Positions 1 through 6,148 are shown, numbered from the stretch's first letter. The stretch: DNA of 7,015 nt from JBBSQE01 sp038258095 (GCA_038258095.1 JBBSQE010000163.1:1-7015), one strand, 5' to 3'. Translations and numbers: made by a program. Notes: a model not told the origin generated them from the letters alone.

Positions 1-193
1 CACCCTGCGCGACAACACCGAACGTCCGATCACGCTCACCTCTGGCACGAACACCCTGCTCGGCCTCGATCCGGCGGCGATCGCCGGGATCCCAGCCGCA
101 CTCGCCACCCGATCTGATGACGCACCGCCGGTCCCACCGCTCTGGGACGGCAAGGCGTCGGAGCGGATCGCGGACGTGGTCGAAGGTCTGTAG
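1..193 (+). CDS. wecB: UDP-N-acetylglucosamine 2-epimerase (non-hydrolysing), C-terminal end, partial
   Basis: This is the last 63 codons of a gene entering from the left edge; the frame starts at base 2 and ends at TAG 191-193. The peptide opens with TLRDNTERP, a hallmark of the WecB/MnaA family, followed by SGTN and LLG, and closes with PPLWDGKASERI, the family's typical C-terminus. These enzymes interconvert UDP-GlcNAc and UDP-ManNAc in the cytoplasm, feeding ManNAc or ManNAcA into cell-wall teichoic or teichuronic acids, capsule or other surface glycans. The catalytic residues lie outside the window, so only family membership can be judged. The gene converges on infC with no base between the two stop codons, so its transcript must end inside infC. 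The symbol rests on the C-terminal signature alone. Confidence 0.88.
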   Translation, partial: TLRDNTERPITLTSGTNTLLGLDPAAIAGIPAALATRSDDAPPVPPLWDGKASERIADVVEGL

Positions 194-850
194 CTACTTG
201 GCCGCGGCTGCGGGGGCGTCGCCGTCCGCCGGCTCGGCGGGCTTTTCGTCCTTCGCCGGCTTCGCGCCATCGGCTTCGGCGGCCTGCTCGTCCTCCGCGC
301 GCGCCGCGCTCGACGGTGCCACCAGCATGCTCATATTGCGACCCTCCTGCAGGGGGTCGGACTCGATCACAGCAAGTCCGTCGAGGTCGTCGAAGAGACG
401 TTTCAGAAGCGCACGTCCTCGCTCGGGATGGGCCTGCTCGCGGCCGCGGAACATGATCGTGACCTTGACCTTGTCCCCGTGGCGAAGGAATCGAATGACG
501 TGTCCCTTCTTGGTCCCGTAGTCGTGGTCAGCGATCTTCGGACGGAGCTTGATCTCCCGCACGTTGACCTGCTGCTGGTGCTTGCGGGCCTGCTTTTGCT
601 TCTGCTCTTGTTCGTACTTGTACTTCGAGTAGTCGAGGAGGCGGGTGACCGGAGGCTTGGCGTCGGGAGCGACCTCGACCAGATCGAGGTCGACGGAGCG
701 GGCCTGCTCCAGCGCATCGTCGATCGCGAGGATGCCGAGCTGCTCTCCGTCGGCTCCGATCAGACGCACCTTGGGAACGCGGATCCGATCGTTGATCCGC
801 GTGGAATCACGTTCGGGGGGACGCCGGTCGAACCTACGCGGGATCGGCAC
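194..850 (-). CDS. infC: translation initiation factor IF-3
   Basis: IF-3 binds the 30S subunit, blocks premature 50S joining and checks start-codon/initiator-tRNA pairing. The 218-aa product has the N-domain (about residues 17-85: RIND, RIRVPKVRL, GEQLGI, LDLVEVAPDAKPPV), a Lys/Gln-rich linker (about 75-98) and the C-domain (about 98-180: REIKLRPK, GTKKGHVIRFL, KVTIMFRGRE). E. coli IF-3 has 180 residues; the extra tail of about 38 residues is Ala/Glu/Asp/Lys/Pro-rich, as in several actinobacteria. The usual PPVC and DYGK read PPVT and DYSK here. The chosen start is GTG (848-850), which matches the family N-terminus but lacks a clear Shine-Dalgarno. The frame stays open about 31 codons upstream without ATG, GTG or TTG; ATC at codon 3 is an alternative. 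thrS lies upstream; no rpmI or rplT follows. Confidence 0.97.
   Translation of the reverse strand: MPIPRRFDRRPPERDSTRINDRIRVPKVRLIGADGEQLGILAIDDALEQARSVDLDLVEVAPDAKPPVTRLLDYSKYKYEQEQKQKQARKHQQQVNVREIKLRPKIADHDYGTKKGHVIRFLRHGDKVKVTIMFRGREQAHPERGRALLKRLFDDLDGLAVIESDPLQEGRNMSMLVAPSSAARAEDEQAAEADGAKPAKDEKPAEPADGDAPAAAAK
226..246 (+). terminator. candidate intrinsic terminator of the epimerase gene, inside the infC 3' end
   Basis: A perfect 6-bp stem, CCGCCG (226-231) with CGGCGG (235-240), closes a 3-base loop and is followed on the + strand by GC and four T residues (243-246). It starts 32 bases after the epimerase stop codon and lies in the part of infC encoding the low-complexity acidic tail. 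The T run is short, so termination strength is uncertain, and GC-rich hairpins arise easily here. It is the only terminator-like structure I see for the + strand transcript. Confidence 0.4.
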
Positions 851-956
851 TCGCTGAGAGAGCTTCGGAGCTTCAAGAGGACGAGAGCTAGGTGCGAAGG
901 CACGCGGGCGCTCAGTGGCGCGGGGTGGTTTGGGTGCCGTCGGTCAACTGAGGGGC

Positions 957-984
957 AGTATAGACCCCGAGAGCCGCGAAGCAA
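957..984 (-). promoter_or_regulatory. predicted housekeeping promoter of infC
   Basis: Reading the minus strand, TTGCTT (979-984) is followed after 16 bases by TATACT (957-962), a good -35/-10 pair for a vegetative sigma factor. It lies in the 146-base gap between thrS and infC, so infC could be transcribed apart from thrS. Transcription would begin near 949-951, leaving an untranslated leader of about 100 bases before the GTG. A perfect TTGACA (995-1000), overlapping the thrS stop codon, lies 32 bases from the -10 and is too far to pair with it. In the leader (851-950) I see no terminator or anti-terminator pair. Confidence 0.5.
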
Positions 985-996
985 GGCGGAGGTGTG

Positions 997-2925
997 TCAA
1001 CTCCGTGACGACTCTGCAAGAAGATGGCGTTCGGCCAGCTCGGCCGGGGTCATCGCGCCGAGCTCGCCCTCGTCGTGAGACCGTACGGCGACCTGGCCCC
1101 CCTCCTGCTCACGGTCGCCGACGACGAGCATGAAGGGGTAGCGTTCGAGCTCGGCGTCGCGGATCTTGCGCCCGACCGACTCGGAGCGGTCGTCCACCCC
1201 CACCCTGGCCCCCGCCGCGCGCAGCTCGCCGGCGACGGTGCCCGCGTACTCCGCATGACGGTCTGAGACCGGCAGGACGACCGCCTGGACCGGCGCCAGC
1301 CAGACCGGGAACCGGCCGGCGTGGTGCTCGATCAGGATCCCGGCGAAGCGCTCCATCGAGCCGAGCAGGGCGCGGTGGATCATCACCGGGCGGTGCTGGG
1401 CGTCGTCGGCGCCGGTGTAGGAGAGATCGAAGCGCTCCGGCATCTGGAAGTCGAGCTGGCATGTGCCGAGCTGCCAGGAACGCCCGAGGGCGTCGGTCAC
1501 GTGGAAGTCGATCTTCGGCCCGTAGAAGGAGCCATCGCCCGGGTTCAGCTTGTACTCGCGCCCCTGCTTGTCGAGCGACTCGCGGAGCGCCTTCTCGGCG
1601 GCCTCCCACTGCTCGTCGGTTCCAAGCGACTTCTCCGGGCGGGTCGAGAGCTCGACCTCGGCGCCGTCGAAACCGAACCGCGCGTACAGCTCGTCGATCG
1701 CCTCGCAGATGTCGGTCACCTCGGCCTCGATCTGGTCCTCCGTGCAGTAGACGTGGGCGTCGTCCTGGGTGAAGGCGCGCACGCGCAGGAGGCCGTGGAG
1801 CACCCCCTCGCGCTCGTTACGGGACACCCGGCCGAACTCCGCCATCCGCAGCGGCAGCTCGCGGTAGGAGTGCCGGGAGGAGTCGAAGACGAGGCAAGCG
1901 CCGGGACAGTTCATCGGCCGCAGCGCGAACTGGCGCTCGTCGACGTCGATGAAATACATGTCGTCGCGGTAGTTGTCCCAATGACCGGACTTGTGCCAAA
2001 GCGAAACGTCCATCATCTGCGGAGTCGCGATCTCGACGTATCCGCGACGACTGAGCTGCTCGCGCACCTCGGCCTCGATCAGTCGCAGCAGGACGGTGCC
2101 ATTGGGCAACCAGAACGGCATGCCGGGCGCCTCCTCACGCAGCATGAAGATGCCGAGCTCGCGGCCGAGCTTGCGGTGGTCGTTCGCCCGAGCGGCCTCG
2201 AGGCGCTCAAGGTGGGCAGCCAGATCCTTCTTCGAGAAGAAGGCGGTCCCGTAGATGCGGGTGAGCATCTGGCGGCTCTCGTCCCCGCGCCAGTAGGCAC
2301 CGGCGACAGAGTTGAGGCGCACCGCCTTGATGCGACCGGTCGAGGGAGCGTGCGGCCCTCGGCAGAGGTCCTCGAAGTCACCGTTTCGGTAGAGCGAGAC
2401 TGTCTCGACTCCCTCGTCACGCACGAGGTCCGAGATCAGCTCGACCTTGTAATCCTGGCCCTCCGCCCGGAACTTCTCGAGCGCCTCCGCGACGGGGATG
2501 TCGCGCCGCTCGAATGGCTCGTCGGCCTTGATGTGGCGGCGCATCGCCTCCTCGATCTTCGGGAGCTCGTCCTCGGAGAGCTGTTCGCCGCCGGGGAACT
2601 CGATGTCGTAGTAGAAGCCGTCGTCAATCGGCGGCCCGATCGAGATCTTCGCCTCCGGGTAGAGTTCCAGGACGGCCTCGGCCATCACGTGCGCGGCGTC
2701 GTGGCGAATCAGCTCCAGGGCCTCCGGGTCGCGATCGGTGAGGATCTCGATCCGCTCGCCGTCGGCCACGGGAGCGACCAGGTCACGCACCTCGCCGCCG
2801 ACACGGATCGCCAGCGCCGCCTTGGCGAGCCCGGGGCCGATCGCGGCGGCCGCGTCGGCTCCACTCGCACCCTCCTCAAGCTCGAGCTTCGAGCCGTCGG
2901 GGAGCTCCACCGCGATGCCGGCCAT
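997..2925 (-). CDS. thrS: threonine--tRNA ligase (threonyl-tRNA synthetase)
   Basis: This cytoplasmic class II synthetase charges tRNA-Thr with threonine using ATP. The 642-aa product equals the E. coli enzyme in length. Domains in order: TGS (about 1-62); editing domain with the HxxxH pair H75/H79 and C188/H192 in LCRGPH, which clears Ser-tRNA-Thr; catalytic core with the zinc ligands C340 (RPMNCPG), H391 (TQDDAH) and H517 (MIHRAL); anticodon-binding domain (about 543-642) starting near VWLAPVQ. All key residues are present. The start is ATG 2923-2925, giving MAGIAVELPDG. The frame is open another 167 codons upstream, but that stretch is Arg-rich and overlaps the glycosyltransferase-fold gene, so it is a high-GC artefact. 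The ATG shares its A with the TGA of the upstream gene (TGATG), implying translational coupling. No T-box leader is present or has room to exist. Confidence 0.98.
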   Translation of the reverse strand: MAGIAVELPDGSKLELEEGASGADAAAAIGPGLAKAALAIRVGGEVRDLVAPVADGERIEILTDRDPEALELIRHDAAHVMAEAVLELYPEAKISIGPPIDDGFYYDIEFPGGEQLSEDELPKIEEAMRRHIKADEPFERRDIPVAEALEKFRAEGQDYKVELISDLVRDEGVETVSLYRNGDFEDLCRGPHAPSTGRIKAVRLNSVAGAYWRGDESRQMLTRIYGTAFFSKKDLAAHLERLEAARANDHRKLGRELGIFMLREEAPGMPFWLPNGTVLLRLIEAEVREQLSRRGYVEIATPQMMDVSLWHKSGHWDNYRDDMYFIDVDERQFALRPMNCPGACLVFDSSRHSYRELPLRMAEFGRVSRNEREGVLHGLLRVRAFTQDDAHVYCTEDQIEAEVTDICEAIDELYARFGFDGAEVELSTRPEKSLGTDEQWEAAEKALRESLDKQGREYKLNPGDGSFYGPKIDFHVTDALGRSWQLGTCQLDFQMPERFDLSYTGADDAQHRPVMIHRALLGSMERFAGILIEHHAGRFPVWLAPVQAVVLPVSDRHAEYAGTVAGELRAAGARVGVDDRSESVGRKIRDAELERYPFMLVVGDREQEGGQVAVRSHDEGELGAMTPAELAERHLLAESSRS

Positions 2926-4154
2926 CAGGCGGGCACCGCCCGGCGAGCGCCGAGCATCTCGAGCTCGTCGCCCAACAGCCTGGTCACCGCAAAGCCCTCG
3001 GCGGCGCTGCGGCGACCAGCGCGCCCCATCTCGGCACCCCGCCGCGGGTCGGAGGTCAACTGGATGACCCGCGATGCGCGCTCCTCGATTCCGGTCACGT
3101 GGTACCCATCCATTCCGTCGGTGACCTGCGCCCGCGCGCCGCGGCCCTCGGCCAGCACGGGCGTGCCCTGCCAGAGCGCCGCGGAGACGCCCGGGTCGAA
3201 CTCGTCGGTGAGCGTGACGGGGAGCGCGCAGCGAGATACTCGTCCTATCGCGCCGATCTGCGCATCCGACGCCCCGGATCGGTCGGTTGCGACGACGAGG
3301 TCGTCCTCTCCGGCCGTGAACGCGCGAACCTCTTCGAGGACGCTCACCGCCGCGGGGTCCGAGGGATCGATACGGCCAGCGATCGCCAACTGCAGTCCGG
3401 GCACCTCCTCGCGCGCCAACCGCCACGTCTCGATCGCGGCGAGCGGATCGATGGCCGCATCGAGCCGTCCCACCTGACTCACGATCGGCCGTGAGAGATC
3501 CACGCCGGAGTCCGCCACCAGCCCGGCCAGGGTCCCCGGTCCGGGTTCACGCCGAGCCGCGGCAAGCGGGTCGAAGGCGCCCGCGACGACGCGCACGTCG
3601 TCGGAATCACGCCTTGTCGGGGCGAAGCCGGGGATCGCTACGTCGAGGGTCTCGTAGGCGGCGAGGAGCGGCTCGAGGTGGGCCCAGGCGTGGCCCGCGG
3701 GCCTCGAGAGGTCCCGCCCTGTACGCCACGTCCAGTGAGCATCGTCGTCAGAGCGCCCCTCGATCAGCCCGGCGGCGCCGGTGCCGTGGACGACCACGGC
3801 GTCGTAGCCGCGGATGTCGAACCGGCGAGCGGCAACCTCGGCCGCCTCGCGAGCGTCGCGCCACCGATCGTCACCGAGCGGGCAATCGGCTCCGGCAAGA
3901 CCGTCGGCAAGCTCCCGGCCGACACGACTGAACGCAGCATCGCCATACAGAAGCGCACGCTCGGCATCCACTCCGAGTCCACACATCAGCGAGGCGACCG
4001 AACGCGAGCAATCCGAAGGTTCCGGAGGGGCGCTGCTGACGAAGAGGATCCGCATCCCGCGCACCTCGGCCGCGAGACGGCGCGCCCGATCGGTCTGGGC
4101 GTGGGGCACGACGCCCTCGTAGGCGTCGAGCCCCAGGGGTTCGACGGGCAGCAT
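2925..4154 (-). CDS. GT4-fold protein resembling trehalose synthase TreT, active-site motifs degenerate
   Basis: The 409-aa product has a GT-B glycosyltransferase layout. Its closest family by my reading is TreT-type trehalose synthase (GT4), which makes trehalose from NDP-glucose and glucose. Shared landmarks: LDAYEGV near the N-terminus, VRGMRILFVSS (31-41), YDAVVVHG (117-124), WTWR then DLS (141-150), AFDPL (193-197), IVSQVGRLD (224-232), EEVPGLQLAIAG (249-260), SAALWQGTPV (324-333) and a C-terminal RLLGDELEML. Active-site landmarks are lost: no GGGVAE after strand 1, HDPQP is HGTGA, CHIDLS is TGRDLS, the R..D..KG lysine is I235, and the second Glu of E-x7-E is A325. It may be a non-catalytic paralogue or have another substrate; I cannot name a function. 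The ATG (4152-4154) lacks a strong ribosome-binding site. Its TGA overlaps the thrS ATG by one base. Confidence 0.8.
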   Translation of the reverse strand: MLPVEPLGLDAYEGVVPHAQTDRARRLAAEVRGMRILFVSSAPPEPSDCSRSVASLMCGLGVDAERALLYGDAAFSRVGRELADGLAGADCPLGDDRWRDAREAAEVAARRFDIRGYDAVVVHGTGAAGLIEGRSDDDAHWTWRTGRDLSRPAGHAWAHLEPLLAAYETLDVAIPGFAPTRRDSDDVRVVAGAFDPLAAARREPGPGTLAGLVADSGVDLSRPIVSQVGRLDAAIDPLAAIETWRLAREEVPGLQLAIAGRIDPSDPAAVSVLEEVRAFTAGEDDLVVATDRSGASDAQIGAIGRVSRCALPVTLTDEFDPGVSAALWQGTPVLAEGRGARAQVTDGMDGYHVTGIEERASRVIQLTSDPRRGAEMGRAGRRSAAEGFAVTRLLGDELEMLGARRAVPA

Positions 4155-4225
4155 TTGCAGGCGGGCTTCGATGCGGCCATGCTATCCACGCCATCACGCG
4201 GCGTTGCGGCCGCCCGGGGCCGAAA

Positions 4226-4298
4226 TGGGCGCTACTGGGCTCGAACCAGTGACCTCCACCTTGTCGAGGTGGCGCTCTCCCAACTGAGCTAAGCGCCC
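4226..4298 (-). tRNA. tRNA-Val, anticodon GAC
   Basis: A full 73-base cloverleaf reads on the minus strand. The acceptor stem is GGGCGCT/AGCGCCC (all 7 pairs), with TA at 8-9, D stem GCTC/GAGC with loop AGTTGGGA, anticodon stem CCACC/GGTGG, variable loop AGGTC, T stem ACTGG/CCAGT with loop TTCGAGC, and discriminator A. The anticodon loop is TCGACAA, giving anticodon GAC (valine, codons GUC and GUU). Position 33, just before the anticodon, is C where nearly all tRNAs have U; the perfect stem leaves no other register. CCA is not encoded (TTT follows), so it must be added after transcription. The gene sits 33 bases downstream of the NfeD-like stop and 71 bases upstream of the glycosyltransferase-fold gene, all on one strand. 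Confidence 0.96.
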
Positions 4299-4308
4299 CG
4301 GGTTGGGC

Positions 4309-4314
4309 AGCCTA
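4309..4314 (-). promoter_or_regulatory. possible -10 element for the tRNA-Val gene
   Basis: TAGGCT on the minus strand lies 10 bases upstream of the mature tRNA 5' end and fits the TAGNNT type of -10 common in high-GC actinobacteria. No convincing -35 hexamer lies 16-18 bases further upstream, so this is weak. It would give a very short 5' leader for RNase P to remove. Confidence 0.25.
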
Positions 4315-4331
4315 GCAACGGGGCCGCGGTC

Positions 4332-4661
4332 TCAGTCCCGGGATCCTGGGCGAACCACGAGAGTCAACCCGTCGGTCTCGGTGATGGTCACCTCGTCGCC
4401 GATTCCGGCCCCCTCCGGGCACCGGGCCCTCCAGATCGCACCGTCGAACCGAACCGACCCCAGGGGCCTGCATTCCTCCGAGACCACCGCTTGCCTTCCC
4501 GGCATGGTTTCCGCCCCGGACTGCAGCTCGTACCGCCTCAGGAAGCGCCGCCAGAAGAGCGCCTCGCCGAGCTCGCCGAGGAACGCCAGAACCAGGACGC
4601 CGACCCCGATCGGCGCCGGCAACACGAAGAGCAGCAGGAGGAGGGCGATGACGACGAGCAT
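4332..4661 (-). CDS. small NfeD-like membrane protein
   Basis: The 109-aa product starts with hydrophobic stretches at about 2-16 and 18-35, likely one hairpin or two membrane helices. A charged segment follows (WRRFLRRYE), then a small soluble domain (about 55-106). That domain carries the NfeD C-terminal pattern: GRQAVV, RPLGSVRFDG, IWRARCPEG, IGDEVTITETDGLTLVV, a five-strand OB-like barrel. NfeD proteins usually work with stomatin/SPFH-family partners in membrane microdomains. No such partner is in this window, so the role is unknown. Start ATG 4659-4661, stop TGA 4332-4334. The gene is divergent from the DUF389 gene with only 39 bases between start codons. It lies 33 bases before the tRNA on the same strand, so read-through into tRNA-Val is possible. 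Confidence 0.75.
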   Translation of the reverse strand: MLVVIALLLLLFVLPAPIGVGVLVLAFLGELGEALFWRRFLRRYELQSGAETMPGRQAVVSEECRPLGSVRFDGAIWRARCPEGAGIGDEVTITETDGLTLVVRPGSRD

Positions 4662-4685
4662 CGTTCAAGTGTCGCGCCTCGCAAC

Positions 4686-4691
4686 TATCCT
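4686..4691 (+). promoter_or_regulatory. possible -10 element for the DUF389 gene
   Basis: TATCCT ends 9 bases before the ATG at 4701. If used, transcription would start within about 0-3 bases of the start codon, giving a leaderless or nearly leaderless message, which is common in actinobacteria. No good -35 hexamer is visible (GTTCAA at 4663-4668 is at best a weak match). A single short motif; low confidence. Confidence 0.3.
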
Positions 4692-4700
4692 GGCGGGGCG

Positions 4701-5612
4701 ATGATCAATCTCGAGGCCTCGGGGGAGCGGGAGACGATGATGCTCGTCGCGACGATCCTCGACGACACGCCGGGCACCAGCCGCGTACGGATCCTCGATG
4801 CGGTCCGCGACGGCGAGGCGATCGTCGTCGCGGCGGTCCGCCCCCGGGCGGTCGACCACCTGCTCGAGCGCCTCCGTGCAGCCGGGGTCCCGGAGGCCGA
4901 CGTCACGCTGTCCCGCCTCGAGGTCGTCGGCCGCGCCGCCCGATCGAGCGGTGCGACCAGTCTCGTCTGGGAGGACGTCCTGGGCACCGCCTGGGTCAAC
5001 GCCCGGCCGATCGCGCGTTACCTCGCGTTCATGCTTGTCGCGGGGGTGATCGCGAGCTACGGCGTCATCGATCGCAACGGCATCCTGATCGTCGGTGCGA
5101 TGGCCGTGAGCCCGGACCTGCTGCCGATCACTGCTGTCGGTGTCGGCCTGATCGGACGCAGGCCGAAGCTCGCAGTCCAGGCGTTGCTGACCTTGATCAT
5201 CGGCCTCGGGATGGCGACGGCATCCGCGGCGACGTGCGCCTTCGCCCAGGACCAGTTCGGCGCCATTCCGGCGGGCTTCAACATCGACTCGACCGTCCTC
5301 GGGACGCTGACGACCACCACAAACGAAACCTTCGTCGTCGCCTTCGTTGCCGGGATCGCCGGGATGCTGGCCCTCGAGACCCGCGCCAGCTCCGGCGTCG
5401 GGGTGGCCATCTCCGTCACGACGATCCCTGCGGCCGCGTACCTGGGCGTCGCGATCGGCCTCCGGGAGCAGGGGGAGGTGCTCGGCGCCCTGGGAGTGCT
5501 GAGCGTCAACGTCGCGATGCTGGTGCTCGGGTCGACCCTCACGCTGGCAACTCAGCGCCGCCTCGGGGCACGGGCGGCTGAGCGGCGGCGTCGAGCGCGT
5601 GCCCCGAGCTGA
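4701..5612 (+). CDS. DUF389 family integral membrane protein
   Basis: The 303-aa product has a soluble N-terminal domain (about 1-95; MLVATILDDTPGTSRVRI and a VDHLLERLRAAGV helix). It then has about six hydrophobic helices (near 105-121, 127-150, 155-180, 207-226, 230-252 and 260-283) and an Arg-rich cytoplasmic tail. IARYLAFMLVAGVIASYG and ILIVGAMAVSPDLLPI match the DUF389 signature, in which a small-residue GAM-x-x-(S/A)P motif sits between helices. The function of the family is not established. The ATG at 4701 begins MINLEAS; the frame is open another 70 codons upstream, but that overlaps the NfeD-like gene and does not look like protein. MMLVAT at residue 13 is a possible later start. The gene converges on the channel-like gene, 8 bases separating the stop codons, with no clear terminator. 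Confidence 0.88.
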   Translation: MINLEASGERETMMLVATILDDTPGTSRVRILDAVRDGEAIVVAAVRPRAVDHLLERLRAAGVPEADVTLSRLEVVGRAARSSGATSLVWEDVLGTAWVNARPIARYLAFMLVAGVIASYGVIDRNGILIVGAMAVSPDLLPITAVGVGLIGRRPKLAVQALLTLIIGLGMATASAATCAFAQDQFGAIPAGFNIDSTVLGTLTTTTNETFVVAFVAGIAGMLALETRASSGVGVAISVTTIPAAAYLGVAIGLREQGEVLGALGVLSVNVAMLVLGSTLTLATQRRLGARAAERRRRARAPS

Positions 5613-5620
5613 GGCAAGGC

Positions 5621-6076
5621 TTAGGACGACTCCCTTTTTCTGACTGAGGGTCCCGAGGCGGCGCCTCTGGCCTGGATGAAACCGACTCCGAACCGCCGTA
5701 CGATCTCGACGAGGATCCCAATCCCGATCAGGACGTAGAAGGACGTGAAGATCTTCATCCACGGGTCAGAGATCACTAGATGCGGATCCGCGGTGCTCGA
5801 CGTCGTCAGAGTGGCGACCGAGAAGTAGAAGCCGTCGACGATGCTCCAGTCGTTGCCGAGCGAGTATGTGAGCGTGCCGATCACGATGAGCGTCACTCCG
5901 GCGCTGAGGACCTGACCGAAGTCCTCCTCGCGCATGGCATAGCGAATCGCGCCGACCAGGCGCCGCCACATGAGAAGTGCGGAGACCACCCTCTCTGCTT
6001 CGGCCGCGACCACGGCTTCCCTGCCCTCGCAAGGATCGCTGAGGCTGAAGGCTCGATATCGTTCCAACGCCATCAA
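5621..6076 (-). CDS. two-helix ion channel-like protein (Ion_trans_2 fold), altered selectivity filter
   Basis: The 151-aa product has the helix-pore-helix plan of prokaryotic K+ channels: membrane helix 1 (about 54-73), pore helix IVDGFYFSVATLTT (79-92) and helix 2 (about 107-127, FTSFYVLIGIGILVEIVRR). The filter, TTVGYGD in K+ channels, reads TTSSTAD (91-97): the flanking TT and Asp are kept but G-Y-G is S-T-A. K+ selectivity is therefore doubtful; it may pass another ion or not conduct. No RCK/TrkA-N or cyclic-nucleotide domain is attached, so a tetramer gated by an outside partner or ungated is likely. The start is uncertain: TTG 6074-6076, ATG 6071-6073, or ATG 5969-5971 (MWRRLVGAIR, nearer the usual N-terminus). 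None has a strong ribosome-binding site. TAA at 5621-5623. Confidence 0.8.
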   Translation of the reverse strand: MMALERYRAFSLSDPCEGREAVVAAEAERVVSALLMWRRLVGAIRYAMREEDFGQVLSAGVTLIVIGTLTYSLGNDWSIVDGFYFSVATLTTSSTADPHLVISDPWMKIFTSFYVLIGIGILVEIVRRFGVGFIQARGAASGPSVRKRESS

Positions 6077-6148
6077 CGCTTCAGCTTTGAGGTAGTCGGC
6101 AAATTGAAGGCGCGGACTGACCCGATCGGATTAGGCTGCGGCCACACC

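Noticed and set aside
68..91. A near-palindrome centred on CGGCGATCGCCG (75-86) flanked by GATCC and GGATC.
   Set aside because: It lies inside the epimerase coding sequence, has a 2-base bulge and no T run on the minus strand. GATC-centred GC palindromes are common by chance here, so I do not call it a terminator for infC.
2926..3100. A T-box or other leader riboswitch ahead of thrS.
   Set aside because: The thrS start overlaps the stop of the upstream gene, so there is no untranslated leader, and no T-box sequence (such as the TGGNACCGCG core) is visible.
2926..3426. A 167-residue N-terminal extension of ThrS in the same frame.
   Set aside because: The extension is Arg/Gly-rich and overlaps the TreT-like gene. 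The internal ATG at 2925 gives the standard ThrS N-terminus and the exact E. coli length of 642 residues.
1321..3477. A 718-codon open frame on the + strand, antisense to thrS and the TreT-like gene.
   Set aside because: It mirrors two genes with clear family motifs. Its protein is low-complexity with no recognisable domain, as expected when a high-GC gene leaves antisense frames free of stops.
4491..4700. A 70-residue N-terminal extension of the DUF389 protein.
   Set aside because: It overlaps the divergent NfeD-like gene and is charged, unstructured sequence; the family N-terminus begins around the ATG at 4701.
5655..5667. GAGGC-GGC-GCCTC hairpin near the convergent ends of the DUF389 and channel genes.
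   Set aside because: The stem is only 5 bp and neither strand has a T run after it; the T run at 5634-5639 lies before it on the + strand, so it does not form an intrinsic terminator.
4665..5762. A 365-codon minus-strand frame opposite the DUF389 gene.
   Set aside because: The translation is Asp/Arg-rich shadow sequence with no hydrophobic core or motif, while the + strand encodes a clean DUF389 protein.
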